Shown: in pieces, positions 23,864-29,253 of the stretch
Numbering within the stretch: the first letter of the stretch is position 1
How the letters are laid out: every line of letters starts with the position of its first letter
IMG/VR virus record: IMGVR_UViG_3300048996_000033
Span: 1 to 29,253 of that record
Length of the DNA: 29,253 nt
Direction: 5' to 3' (one strand)
From: a virus
Made by a program: the position numbers and the translations under genes
Notes under the pieces: model-generated
Seen by the model: the letters and a program-made list of their open reading frames with translations, nothing else
What the model was told of the DNA's origin: nothing
The model's database searches: none

Positions 23864-25653
23864 ACGATGTTGTTTCCGTCGCCCAGGATATCGATGTCAC
23901 CACTGACGACATCACCGTCGTCACCGATTTCGATATCGAGGTCATCCAGACGCCCGATGAGGGACCGCCCGGACCGCAGGGTCCGCAGGGCTATCCGGGA
24001 CCGCCGGGTCCAGCCGGTCCAATCGGGCCGAGTGGAAATAAAATCTGGTACGCACCCCGCGACCCGCTCGCGACTGACGGCGTGCCCGGCGATAGCTGGA
24101 TCAACACCACGACGAACATGTTGTTCGGCCCCAAGAGCGCACTGGGCGTCTGGCTTCCCGGTGTGTCGCTGGTTGGCCCGCAAGGCCCGCAGGGCATCCA
24201 AGGACCGCAAGGCAATCAGGGTCCGCAGGGTCTTCAGGGCAACCCCGGCGTCGACGGCAATACCGTGCTGTACGGCGCTGCCGATCCGGTCGCAGGCACG
24301 GGCGTCAACGGCAACTTCTACATCAACACCACGACGCATTTCCTGTTCGGCCCCAAGGCAGGCGGCGCTTGGCCCGCAGGCACGTCTCTGGTGGGACCGC
24401 AGGGGCCGAAGGGCGATCAGGGTATTCAGGGAACGCCGGGTGTAGGCACGCCGGGGACCGCCGTTCCGTTGGTCGATAGCGGCGCAGGCGCAGTCGGCGT
24501 CTCGACCACCAACTTCGCGCGCGAGGATCACGTCCATCCGTTCCCGCCTGTCGTGCGCTACGACGCCGCGCAGGCGCTGACGGCGGCACAGCAACTGCAA
24601 GCGCGGCAGAACGTCTACGCCGCGCCGCTCGATGCGCTGGCCTATAGCGGCATGCAGGTCAACGGCTCGGCGGATGTCAGTCAGGAGCTGGGCACGAACG
24701 CCTTCACGCTGATCAGCGGTAGTGGGAAGTACCCAATCGATGGATGGTGGGCAGGCTACGCTCATGCGGCTGGCACAGCGGTGTTTCAGGTGCAGCAGCA
24801 GGCGATAAACAGTCTTCCGGGTTTCTCGAATTGTCTCACGCTGAGCGCTCCCACGCTGTGCGCGATGGCGGGCGCAGGCGACATGGCCTGCATCTATCCG
24901 TCGATCGAAGCGTACCGGGTTGTGAGACTGGCATTCGGCACGGCAGCGGCGGCTGCCGTGACGGTCGGGTTCTGGGTGTCGGCGACCGTGCCCGGCATCA
25001 TGGCGGTTGCGCTTAGAAACGCTGCGGGCACCCGAAGCTGCGTGGTGGACGTGCCAATCAACAATGCGGCCACGTGGGAGTACAAGACGGTCACGTTTCC
25101 CGGTGATGTCACCGGGTCGTGGGTCGCGGCTGCTGGCGGCGCTGGTCTTTACGTGTTTTTCACTTTCGGCGTCGGCTCGATTTGGCGTGGTCCGGCTGGC
25201 GTCTGGCAGGCCGCTGAACTGCGCGGCACCGCCAACACGACCAACTTCTTTGCGGCGAACGGCAATCAGATCAACCTGACCGGCGTCGTAGTGTTGCCCG
25301 GCAGCGATGCGCCGTCAGCGGCGCGCTCGCCGTACATCATGCGGCCCTACGATACCGAACTGGTGCTGTGCCAGCGCTATTATCAGAAGCTAGTGTGGAG
25401 CGTCGAAGGCAATTCTTCAGGCCCGACCGCGCGCATCACCAGCACGACCGCGATCCCGACGATGCGGGTCGCGCCGACCGTAACTCAGCTTAGTCGTGGC
25501 GGCACCTATACCAACATCCGCAACGGCGATCCCGTCAGCTATGTCTTGGCGACGGCGATCTCCGCAAACACGGTTCAGTTCTCGGTCGAGACCGCAGCCG
25601 CCGGGCAGACGGTGGCAACGAGCAATTTCGATGCGTTGAACGCGAGGCTGTGA
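23860..25653 (+). CDS. Collagen-like tail fibre protein
   Basis: A 597-aa probable trimeric receptor-binding fibre. After an acidic N-terminus (DIDVTTDDITVVTDFDIEVI) come three Gly-x-y blocks of collagen type (for example GPPGPQGPQGYPGPPGP). They are separated by two copies of a ~50-residue globular unit with INTTTxxLFGPK. From residue ~220 a head-like domain begins (FAREDHVHPFPP), followed by beta-rich sequence. The end includes YDTELVLCQRYYQKLVW, a signature shared by many phage fibre tips. ATG 23860 overlaps the previous stop; the upstream open frame is a shadow. Probably determines host range. Confidence 0.88.
   Translation: MNDVVSVAQDIDVTTDDITVVTDFDIEVIQTPDEGPPGPQGPQGYPGPPGPAGPIGPSGNKIWYAPRDPLATDGVPGDSWINTTTNMLFGPKSALGVWLPGVSLVGPQGPQGIQGPQGNQGPQGLQGNPGVDGNTVLYGAADPVAGTGVNGNFYINTTTHFLFGPKAGGAWPAGTSLVGPQGPKGDQGIQGTPGVGTPGTAVPLVDSGAGAVGVSTTNFAREDHVHPFPPVVRYDAAQALTAAQQLQARQNVYAAPLDALAYSGMQVNGSADVSQELGTNAFTLISGSGKYPIDGWWAGYAHAAGTAVFQVQQQAINSLPGFSNCLTLSAPTLCAMAGAGDMACIYPSIEAYRVVRLAFGTAAAAAVTVGFWVSATVPGIMAVALRNAAGTRSCVVDVPINNAATWEYKTVTFPGDVTGSWVAAAGGAGLYVFFTFGVGSIWRGPAGVWQAAELRGTANTTNFFAANGNQINLTGVVVLPGSDAPSAARSPYIMRPYDTELVLCQRYYQKLVWSVEGNSSGPTARITSTTAIPTMRVAPTVTQLSRGGTYTNIRNGDPVSYVLATAISANTVQFSVETAAAGQTVATSNFDALNARL
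24037..24480 (+). repeat. Two tandem 74-residue units within the collagen-like fibre
   Basis: Unit 1 (24037-24258) and unit 2 (24259-24480) are in frame and equal in length. Shared residues are Y....DP....GV.G...INTTT..LFGPK....W..G.SLVGPQGP, followed by Gly-x-y repeats. DNA identity is lower than protein identity, so the duplication is old or kept by selection. Confidence 0.85.
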
Positions 25654-25937
25654 TGTCCGAATATCAACTGACCGCGACCGACGCTCATGTGATCCGCACC
25701 ATCGATCACGCCATCATCCCGAACGATCCGGGCAACGCCGACTGGATCGAATATCAGGGCTGGCTCGCCGATGGCGGCGTCCCCGACCCCTACGTGCCGT
25801 TAGAGCCGGTGCCGCCGGAGCCTTCTCCAGAAGACGAGGTGTTATTCGATCACGAGAACCGGCTTCGCTCGCTGGAGGGCATGCCGCCGCTGACGACGGA
25901 CGAGTTCATCGCGAAGATGAGAGGCGGCAAGTCATAA
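25653..25937 (+). CDS. Small fibre-associated protein
   Basis: A 94-aa acidic protein following the fibre gene, starting MSEYQLTATDAHVIRTIDHAIIPNDPGNADWIEYQGWLADGG. This N-terminal pattern (a residue run ending in NxDWxEYxxWLAxGGxPDPY) is common in short proteins or fibre-assembly segments next to tail fibre genes. The middle is Pro/Glu-rich. The C-terminal helix LTTDEFIAKMRG is short. The start overlaps the fibre stop (TGATG). It may be a fibre chaperone or collar piece; no direct evidence. Confidence 0.7.
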   Translation: MSEYQLTATDAHVIRTIDHAIIPNDPGNADWIEYQGWLADGGVPDPYVPLEPVPPEPSPEDEVLFDHENRLRSLEGMPPLTTDEFIAKMRGGKS

Positions 25938-26110
25938 ACGCTCCGACCGACATCGCGCACAAAGTCGTTGAACAGATGAAGGCAACGCCGTTCGTCCTGG
26001 CAATCCTGATCATCAACGTCACGGTGCTGGCCGGGTTTGCCATCACGCTGCACGAAGTCGGCGCTGCGATTGCCCGCCGCGACAACATCCTCGAACGCTG
26101 CATCAAATAG
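25934..26110 (+). CDS. Small single-pass membrane protein, possible AUA start
   Basis: A 58-aa frame ending in TAG with a clear membrane helix (TPFVLAILIINVTVLAGFAITL) preceded by DIAHKVVEQMK and followed by a basic, Cys-containing tail. There is no ATG, GTG or TTG upstream of residue 15. The first in-frame ATG is 25976, which lacks a ribosome-binding site and would give 44 aa. An ATA codon at 25934 has GAGAGG 9 bases upstream, so the gene may start at AUA or may have lost an ATG. It closes the late operon. A holin-like or superinfection role is conceivable but unproven. Confidence 0.6.
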   Translation: MNAPTDIAHKVVEQMKATPFVLAILIINVTVLAGFAITLHEVGAAIARRDNILERCIK

Positions 26111-26172
26111 CGCCCGCCGCTCACCGCCTGCAACTCCAATAGCGATGCCTGTTTTTTGGTGAAGTAAGCGTT

Positions 26173-26257
26173 CTTGCTCCGGGACCGGCGCTCGGCGGTA
26201 CCCGTACTCTCCTCCGATCGGTGGGATCGATCCCGGAGCAAGCTCGTTATTTTTTTT
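26173..26257 (+). terminator. Large inverted repeat with T-run at the convergent junction
   Basis: CTTGCTCCGGGA (26173-26184) is perfectly repeated in inverse as TCCCGGAGCAAG (26231-26242), with a 46-base loop that itself contains a CGATC/GATCG pairing. Eight Ts follow at 26250-26257. It lies between the end of the late operon and the stop of the minus-strand HTH gene, so it is a probable terminator for the late transcripts. The T-run is 7 bases from the stem, which is not ideal, so processing or another structural role is possible. Confidence 0.5.
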
Positions 26258-26621
26258 GCTGGTTGCGGTCGGCTTCGCGCTTCTCGTGCCAGCGTTCCGC
26301 CTTCGCCATCTCGGTCTTGTAATCCATCTTCTCGACCTGCTTGATGGTGAACCCGTAGCCCATGCCCGCGAGCGTGGCTTTCATGGTGAGATGCTGCGGG
26401 CGCTTGGTCTTTTTCTTCTGCCAATTGGCGATGGTCTGATTGCCGACGCCTGACAGCATCGCGGCTTCGCCGACGGTCAAACCTTCCTTGGCGATGACAC
26501 TGACAATTTCGTCCATGTCCGGATCGTGATCGTGCTCGATAATTTTCCGGTACAGGCGGATCGTCCCGCTGCGCTTGTTGTGTCCAGGCTTGCCGTGTCC
26601 GTTGGTCGCCTTCTTAGCCAT
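26247..26621 (-). CDS. Small helix-turn-helix protein
   Basis: A 124-aa, strongly basic DNA-binding protein. The HTH is at residues ~48-75: LTVGEAAMLSGVGNQTIANWQKKKTKRPQ, with the GVGNQTIANW recognition-helix pattern of XRE/MerR-like proteins. The next segment HLTMKATLAGMGYGFTIKQVE matches the tail of many XRE-like proteins in which the domain ends in LxxxGY. The C-terminus is Lys/Glu/Arg-rich. It overlaps the preceding gene by 8 bases (translation-coupled) and is the last of a three-gene minus-strand cluster. Confidence 0.78.
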   Translation of the reverse strand: MAKKATNGHGKPGHNKRSGTIRLYRKIIEHDHDPDMDEIVSVIAKEGLTVGEAAMLSGVGNQTIANWQKKKTKRPQHLTMKATLAGMGYGFTIKQVEKMDYKTEMAKAERWHEKREADRNQQKK

Positions 26622-27279
26622 GTGCCGCCACTCCGCTGCCGTTCATCATCGCGCCGTTATGGGCATGTGCCGGTGCTTCGGCGACTACCTTCGCGCCCTT
26701 TGCCAGAACGATGTATTGACCAGTGCCGACGAGCTTGACCTCCTTACGCTGCACCATTTTTGACAGGATCGGGCTGATCGATTTCTCTGGGCGGCCTTCC
26801 TTCACGAATAAGTCCCGAAGCTCTCGCACCGCGAATTGCTTCCGCCCCTTGATTGCAGTTGCGATCAAGTCCTTATTCGCCACGGCATAATGCCCTGTCC
26901 GCTTCTGTTCTGGTGCTGCCAGCGCCTCGACCCGGACGATTTCGTCACCGCTCTTTCTGACGATGTTGGCTTCCGTCAGTTTCTTGATCGCATAATAGGC
27001 CCCGCTCGGGGTCCGGCCCGCCGCCTTGAAATGCGCGACCAGTTCAGTCGATTTGAACCGGGGATGCGCCTTGACGTATTCGGCGGCGAAGTCCTCCACG
27101 CTGACCTCGTGAACCTTGCGCTCTTTCGTCTTGAAGAGATTAACGTCGGTGATCAGTTCGTAGCCGATGTTTTGAAGACCCATGCGGGTGAGCGCGGCGA
27201 GCACGAACCCCATCTGCTCCATCGAGGTCTCAGCAAATATTTTGTATCGATCTATCGTCTCTGGGTCTTTCTTTGCCAT
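26614..27279 (-). CDS. Winged-helix-like regulatory protein, unrecognised family
   Basis: A 221-aa protein I cannot assign to a named family. Residues ~60-120 (FAAEYVKAHPRFKSTELVAHFKAAGRTPSGAYYAIKKLTEANIVRKSGDEIVRV) have the pattern of a winged helix. A second similar unit follows at ~135-195 (ATAIKGRKQFAVRELRDLFVKEGRPEKSISPILSKMVQRKEVKLVGTGQYIV). Two wHTH domains in tandem suggest DNA binding at extended or paired sites. The C-terminus is Ala/His/Gly-rich. It lies between the XRE gene and the small HTH gene, so a lysogeny or late-gene control role is likely. Confidence 0.62.
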   Translation of the reverse strand: MAKKDPETIDRYKIFAETSMEQMGFVLAALTRMGLQNIGYELITDVNLFKTKERKVHEVSVEDFAAEYVKAHPRFKSTELVAHFKAAGRTPSGAYYAIKKLTEANIVRKSGDEIVRVEALAAPEQKRTGHYAVANKDLIATAIKGRKQFAVRELRDLFVKEGRPEKSISPILSKMVQRKEVKLVGTGQYIVLAKGAKVVAEAPAHAHNGAMMNGSGVAAHG

Positions 27280-27311
27280 TCCGCTTTTCCTCTTGTGATG
27301 AGAGTTTGGTT

Positions 27312-27701
27312 TCAGAGGTTTTCGAACCGCCTCGCCAGATCGACGACCGCAGCCCGCAGGTTTTCGTCCTTGATGGTGACGAAGCTGTCGACCAGCTTCG
27401 ATCCGTCGCGCGTCGCAATCATGCGATCGACGTTGGATAGTTTCGGCTTCTTCCTGCCGCTGCCGTTGCCGGGTTGCTCCGGCAGAAGGTCAGCAACATC
27501 GATATCGAAGACCTGCGCAATCTGCATCATGCGCGTTCCGCTCACCCGGTTGACGCCCTTCTCATACTTTTGGATTTGCTGGAATGAGACGCCGAGCTTT
27601 TCCCCGAGTTCGGCCTGCGAAATTTGAAGCTGATTGCGGTAGCCACGAATTTTTTCGCCGATGTAGGCATCGACTGGCGTGACGCCTCGAATGTTCGACA
27701 T
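27312..27701 (-). CDS. XRE-family helix-turn-helix regulator, repressor-like
   Basis: A 129-aa regulator. The XRE HTH spans residues ~14-70: IGEKIRGYRNQLQISQAELGEKLGVSFQQIQKYEKGVNRVSGTRMMQIAQVFDIDVADLL, with SQAELGEKLGVSFQQIQKYE as the recognition core. This is the short type common in Rhizobiales. A basic linker and a helical C-terminal part (DSFVTIKDENLRAAVVDLARRFE) that could dimerise follow. It is transcribed away from the Crp-like gene across a 357-base control region, as phage repressor genes often are. There is no peptidase/cleavage domain, so induction would not be LexA-like. Confidence 0.85.
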   Translation of the reverse strand: MSNIRGVTPVDAYIGEKIRGYRNQLQISQAELGEKLGVSFQQIQKYEKGVNRVSGTRMMQIAQVFDIDVADLLPEQPGNGSGRKKPKLSNVDRMIATRDGSKLVDSFVTIKDENLRAAVVDLARRFENL

Positions 27702-27931
27702 GGTGATGTTGATCCCTTTGGTTGCTGTTTCTTAGGTCCCCGCATCTTTGCCGTGCGCGAAGACGGGTCAAGCACAGCCTTCGGCTGAACTCTTCACACG
27801 CATTCAAGCCTTCGTGCAATCGCAGTGATCAACGCGCGCATGGCTGGAATTTCTTTTCGGCGGAGCGATATCCACTTTGTGCCAACTGATCTCGGTTTCC
27901 CACGTCGATTGCCTCATCGCACCTTTTGCCT

Positions 27932-27960
27932 TTGACAAATTATTTTTCGAAAAGCTAAGT
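27932..27960 (+). promoter_or_regulatory. Candidate promoter toward the Crp-like gene
   Basis: TTGACA (27932-27937) is followed 17 bases later by CTAAGT (27955-27960), close to the alphaproteobacterial CTTGAC-N17-CTATAT type. The spacer contains the 10-bp palindrome TTTTCGAAAA (27944-27953), which could be an operator. Transcription would begin near 27967 and give a leader of ~90 bases holding both 19-bp palindromes. The rest of the gap, 27702-27931, shows only a short CAGCC/GGCTG hairpin (27775-27787) and no clear minus-strand promoter. Confidence 0.5.
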
Positions 27961-27988
27961 CAGGAAATTGTCAGGCGCAAGCATGGCT

Positions 27989-28009
27989 TGAGTAAAGCGC
28001 CTTTACTCA
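27989..28009. promoter_or_regulatory. Palindromic operator-like site 1
   Basis: GAGTAAAGCGCCTTTACTC (27990-28008) has perfect 8-base arms around a CGC centre, and one more T-A pair extends it to 21 bp. It is the exact reverse complement of site 2. As DNA it fits a dimeric regulator; as RNA it forms an 8-bp hairpin. Likely binders are the XRE protein or the Crp-like protein, not decidable here. Confidence 0.7.
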
Positions 28010-28017
28010 TAGAGGTG

Positions 28018-28036
28018 GAGTAAAGGCGCTTTACTC
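28018..28036. promoter_or_regulatory. Palindromic operator-like site 2
   Basis: GAGTAAAGGCGCTTTACTC is the second 19-bp palindrome, 28 bp from site 1 start to start, and ends 22 bases before the TTG start of the Crp-like gene. Only the centre (GCG instead of CGC) differs in orientation. The two copies could therefore also pair with each other in the transcript around a 9-base loop. Confidence 0.7.
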
Positions 28037-28058
28037 ATCGGCGCGGGGGCGCAAAAAA

Positions 28059-28727
28059 TTGAAAGCGACCGTGATGGCGGCAGCGACACTGAGCGACGAT
28101 GAGGCCGCTTGGCTATTCGAGTTTTTCTCAACGCCGGGACCGGGCCGGGAACTGCGCCCCGTGAGAAAGGGCGCGGTGCTATTCAAAAAGGGAGCCGAGG
28201 TGAAGGAAATTTTCTTCATCATGAGGGGCGAGTTCAAGATGAATGCGATCTCCCCGCAGGGCAAGCTGCGCCGGGAAATCTACGGTCCACAAGACTGGTT
28301 GGAATGGGGTTCGCTAACCGCTGACCTTCGCGCTCATAGCGACACTGCCGTCGCGGCAGTGGACAGCGAGGTCGTCGCCTTCCCGCTAACGACATTCCGC
28401 AAGCTGCGTGAGGATCATCCACCCCTGAACGACTTGTTTGTGATAGGAATGGCTCGCCACATCGCTACGATAAACGATGTCGCCGCCGATAGACGGCTCG
28501 CCCGCGAGCTTCTCAAATGGTTTGACGGCAAAGACGTGGATGTCCTGGCGATCGAGATTTCACCGACCCGGCTCGCCGAATTGATCAGTGTCACTCGGCA
28601 AACCGTTCACACCCATATCAATAGATTTCGGGCGAGCGGCTTGGTAACGAAGACGGGCGTGGATGCCTACCTTCTTCACAAGGAACCCCTACAACAGTTC
28701 TTGGCCAACGGAAAACACCGCCGATGA
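28059..28727 (+). CDS. Crp/Fnr-family transcription regulator
   Basis: A 222-aa protein with an N-terminal beta-roll sensor domain (residues ~35-130: GAVLFKKGAEVKEIFFIMRGEFKM...) and a C-terminal HTH at ~167-196 (ISPTRLAELISVTRQTVHTHINRFRASGLV), the usual Crp order. The cyclic-nucleotide pocket looks degenerate. Where FGE and RS are expected there is LEWGSL and RAHSDTAVA, so cAMP response is doubtful. The Fnr-type cysteines are absent. The first codon could be TTG 28059 (GGGGGC 8 bases upstream) or ATG 28074, which has little ribosome-binding site. The gene faces the minus-strand XRE gene and directly follows the two palindromes. Confidence 0.88.
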   Translation: MKATVMAAATLSDDEAAWLFEFFSTPGPGRELRPVRKGAVLFKKGAEVKEIFFIMRGEFKMNAISPQGKLRREIYGPQDWLEWGSLTADLRAHSDTAVAAVDSEVVAFPLTTFRKLREDHPPLNDLFVIGMARHIATINDVAADRRLARELLKWFDGKDVDVLAIEISPTRLAELISVTRQTVHTHINRFRASGLVTKTGVDAYLLHKEPLQQFLANGKHRR

Positions 28728-29053
28728 AACTACGACTTCGACAAATCACCGACAGCAACGCGACCCTTCGCCTCGACGAGGAAGGCATCGTCACCGTGAA
28801 CTGCGCCGACGCGGGAGCGGTCGCCCTTCAGATCGCGCGCGCCGCCAACCGCGATCATATATTCGACGCACTGGTCGCCGCGCTATCGCCGTTTCGATCC
28901 GACGAGATGGGCGGCTTGCTGGTCAGCATGATCGACATTCGCGAACCCAAAGCCGAGGAAGCAGAGAGACGCCTGCGCAGGCTGGTCAGCATGATCGACG
29001 TGATCCTGAACTCCGTCGAGGCCGTCGAGTACGATGACGCCGACGCCGCATGA
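28724..29053 (+). CDS. Small protein translationally coupled to the Crp-like regulator
   Basis: A 109-aa acidic, helical protein that I do not recognise. Its ATG overlaps the regulator stop (ATGA), so the two are coexpressed. The middle contains two LVSMID elements 21 residues apart, separated by a charged helix (REPKAEEAERRLRR), and it ends in an acidic VEYDDADAA tail. Such a small acidic partner could bind or antagonise the regulator, but this is speculation from position and charge only. A terminator 41 bases after the stop ends the two-gene operon. Confidence 0.65.
   Translation: MKLRLRQITDSNATLRLDEEGIVTVNCADAGAVALQIARAANRDHIFDALVAALSPFRSDEMGGLLVSMIDIREPKAEEAERRLRRLVSMIDVILNSVEAVEYDDADAA
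28918..28936 (+). repeat. 19-bp direct repeat, copy 1
   Basis: GCTGGTCAGCATGATCGAC, repeated exactly at 28981-28999, 63 bases (21 codons) later in the same frame. Both encode LVSMID. The intervening sequence is not repeated. Confidence 0.85.
28981..28999 (+). repeat. 19-bp direct repeat, copy 2
   Basis: Exact copy of 28918-28936, in the same frame of the same gene. Confidence 0.85.
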
Positions 29054-29093
29054 GGTGGCCCTGGCCGACGAGATAAAACAATAAACACTGATC

Positions 29094-29118
29094 GGGCCGC
29101 CATCGCGCGGCCCTTTTT
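29094..29118 (+). terminator. Strong intrinsic terminator
   Basis: GGGCCGC (29094-29100), a six-base loop, GCGGCCC (29107-29113), then five Ts. A GC-rich 7-bp stem directly followed by T residues is a classic factor-independent terminator, ending the Crp-like/small-protein operon. Beyond it, to 29253, I see no gene, only short GATCACAT repeats. Confidence 0.9.
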
Positions 29119-29136
29119 GTTGGAGCGCTTCGAATT

Positions 29137-29164
29137 GATCACATCCATTCAAATGCGATCACAT
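29137..29164 (+). repeat. Two GATCACAT copies 20 bp apart
   Basis: GATCACAT at 29137-29144 and 29157-29164, both followed closely by CATTCAA or TTCAA. The spacing is about two helical turns. They lie in an AT-richer stretch after the terminator and may be a control site for genes beyond the window edge. Confidence 0.35.
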
Positions 29165-29253
29165 TCAACCAACGGCGTTCGTGCAGCAATAACCGCAGCT
29201 CGTGCATTCGCGACAAAAGATCGCAAATAAAACACAACGACAGACGATCCGGC

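Noticed and set aside
23970-24460. Regular repeats that could suggest a CRISPR array
   Set aside because: The repeats are Gly-x-y codons of varying sequence inside a fibre gene; no conserved direct repeat with unique spacers.
23770-24765. Minus-strand 331-codon open frame
   Set aside because: Opposite the collagen-like fibre; long only because Gly-x-y coding lacks stop complements.
27989-28036. Intrinsic terminator before the Crp-like gene
   Set aside because: The hairpins are not followed by a T-run, so operator or leader-structure roles fit better.

Overview
The window is a high-GC alphaproteobacterial chromosome segment carrying most of the late half of a temperate myovirus prophage. Codon use, alphaproteobacterial-style promoter elements and the type of XRE and HTH regulators suggest a Bradyrhizobium/Rhodopseudomonas-like host. 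That host guess is an inference from style, not from a diagnostic marker.

Left flank (1-1552): a minus-strand two-domain UspA stress protein and a small hypothetical protein, both probably host genes. The prophage appears to begin between 1553 and 1802.

Head module (1802-9103), lambda-like in family content and order: small terminase, GpA-type large terminase, gpW-like joining protein, lambda-type portal, ClpP/S49-like prohead protease with a scaffold-like C-terminus, gpD-like decoration protein, gpE-like major capsid protein and a small FII-sized connector candidate.

Tail module (9100-21275), Mu-like: tail terminator candidate, gpL sheath, gpM tube, gp41 tail-assembly chaperone with a probable -1 frameshift extension, tape measure carrying two cell-wall-type domains, a DNA-circulation protein gpN in two in-frame pieces, gpP hub, gp45 spike, gp46, gp47 (J-like) and gp48 (DUF2313). 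Two small zinc-ribbon genes sit inside this operon as cargo. One overlaps a GGGPSL-type enzyme-like gene. The other is interrupted by an in-frame TAA.

Fibre module (21594-25937): a beta-helix-type fibre, a DUF4376 protein, a small hypothetical protein, a collagen-like fibre with a duplicated 74-residue unit, and a small accessory protein. A one-pass membrane protein with an apparent AUA start closes the late operon.

Control region (26173-29118): a large inverted repeat separates the late operon from a convergent minus-strand cluster (small HTH protein, winged-helix-like protein, XRE repressor-like protein). Divergent from it is a Crp/Fnr-like regulator followed by an overlapping small gene and a strong terminator. 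The leader before the Crp-like gene holds two 19-bp palindromes that are exact reverse complements of each other, the best candidate here for an undescribed lysogeny switch.

No integrase, transposase, replication gene or stand-alone endolysin is visible, so the prophage probably continues past the right edge. No tRNA, rRNA or CRISPR was recognised.
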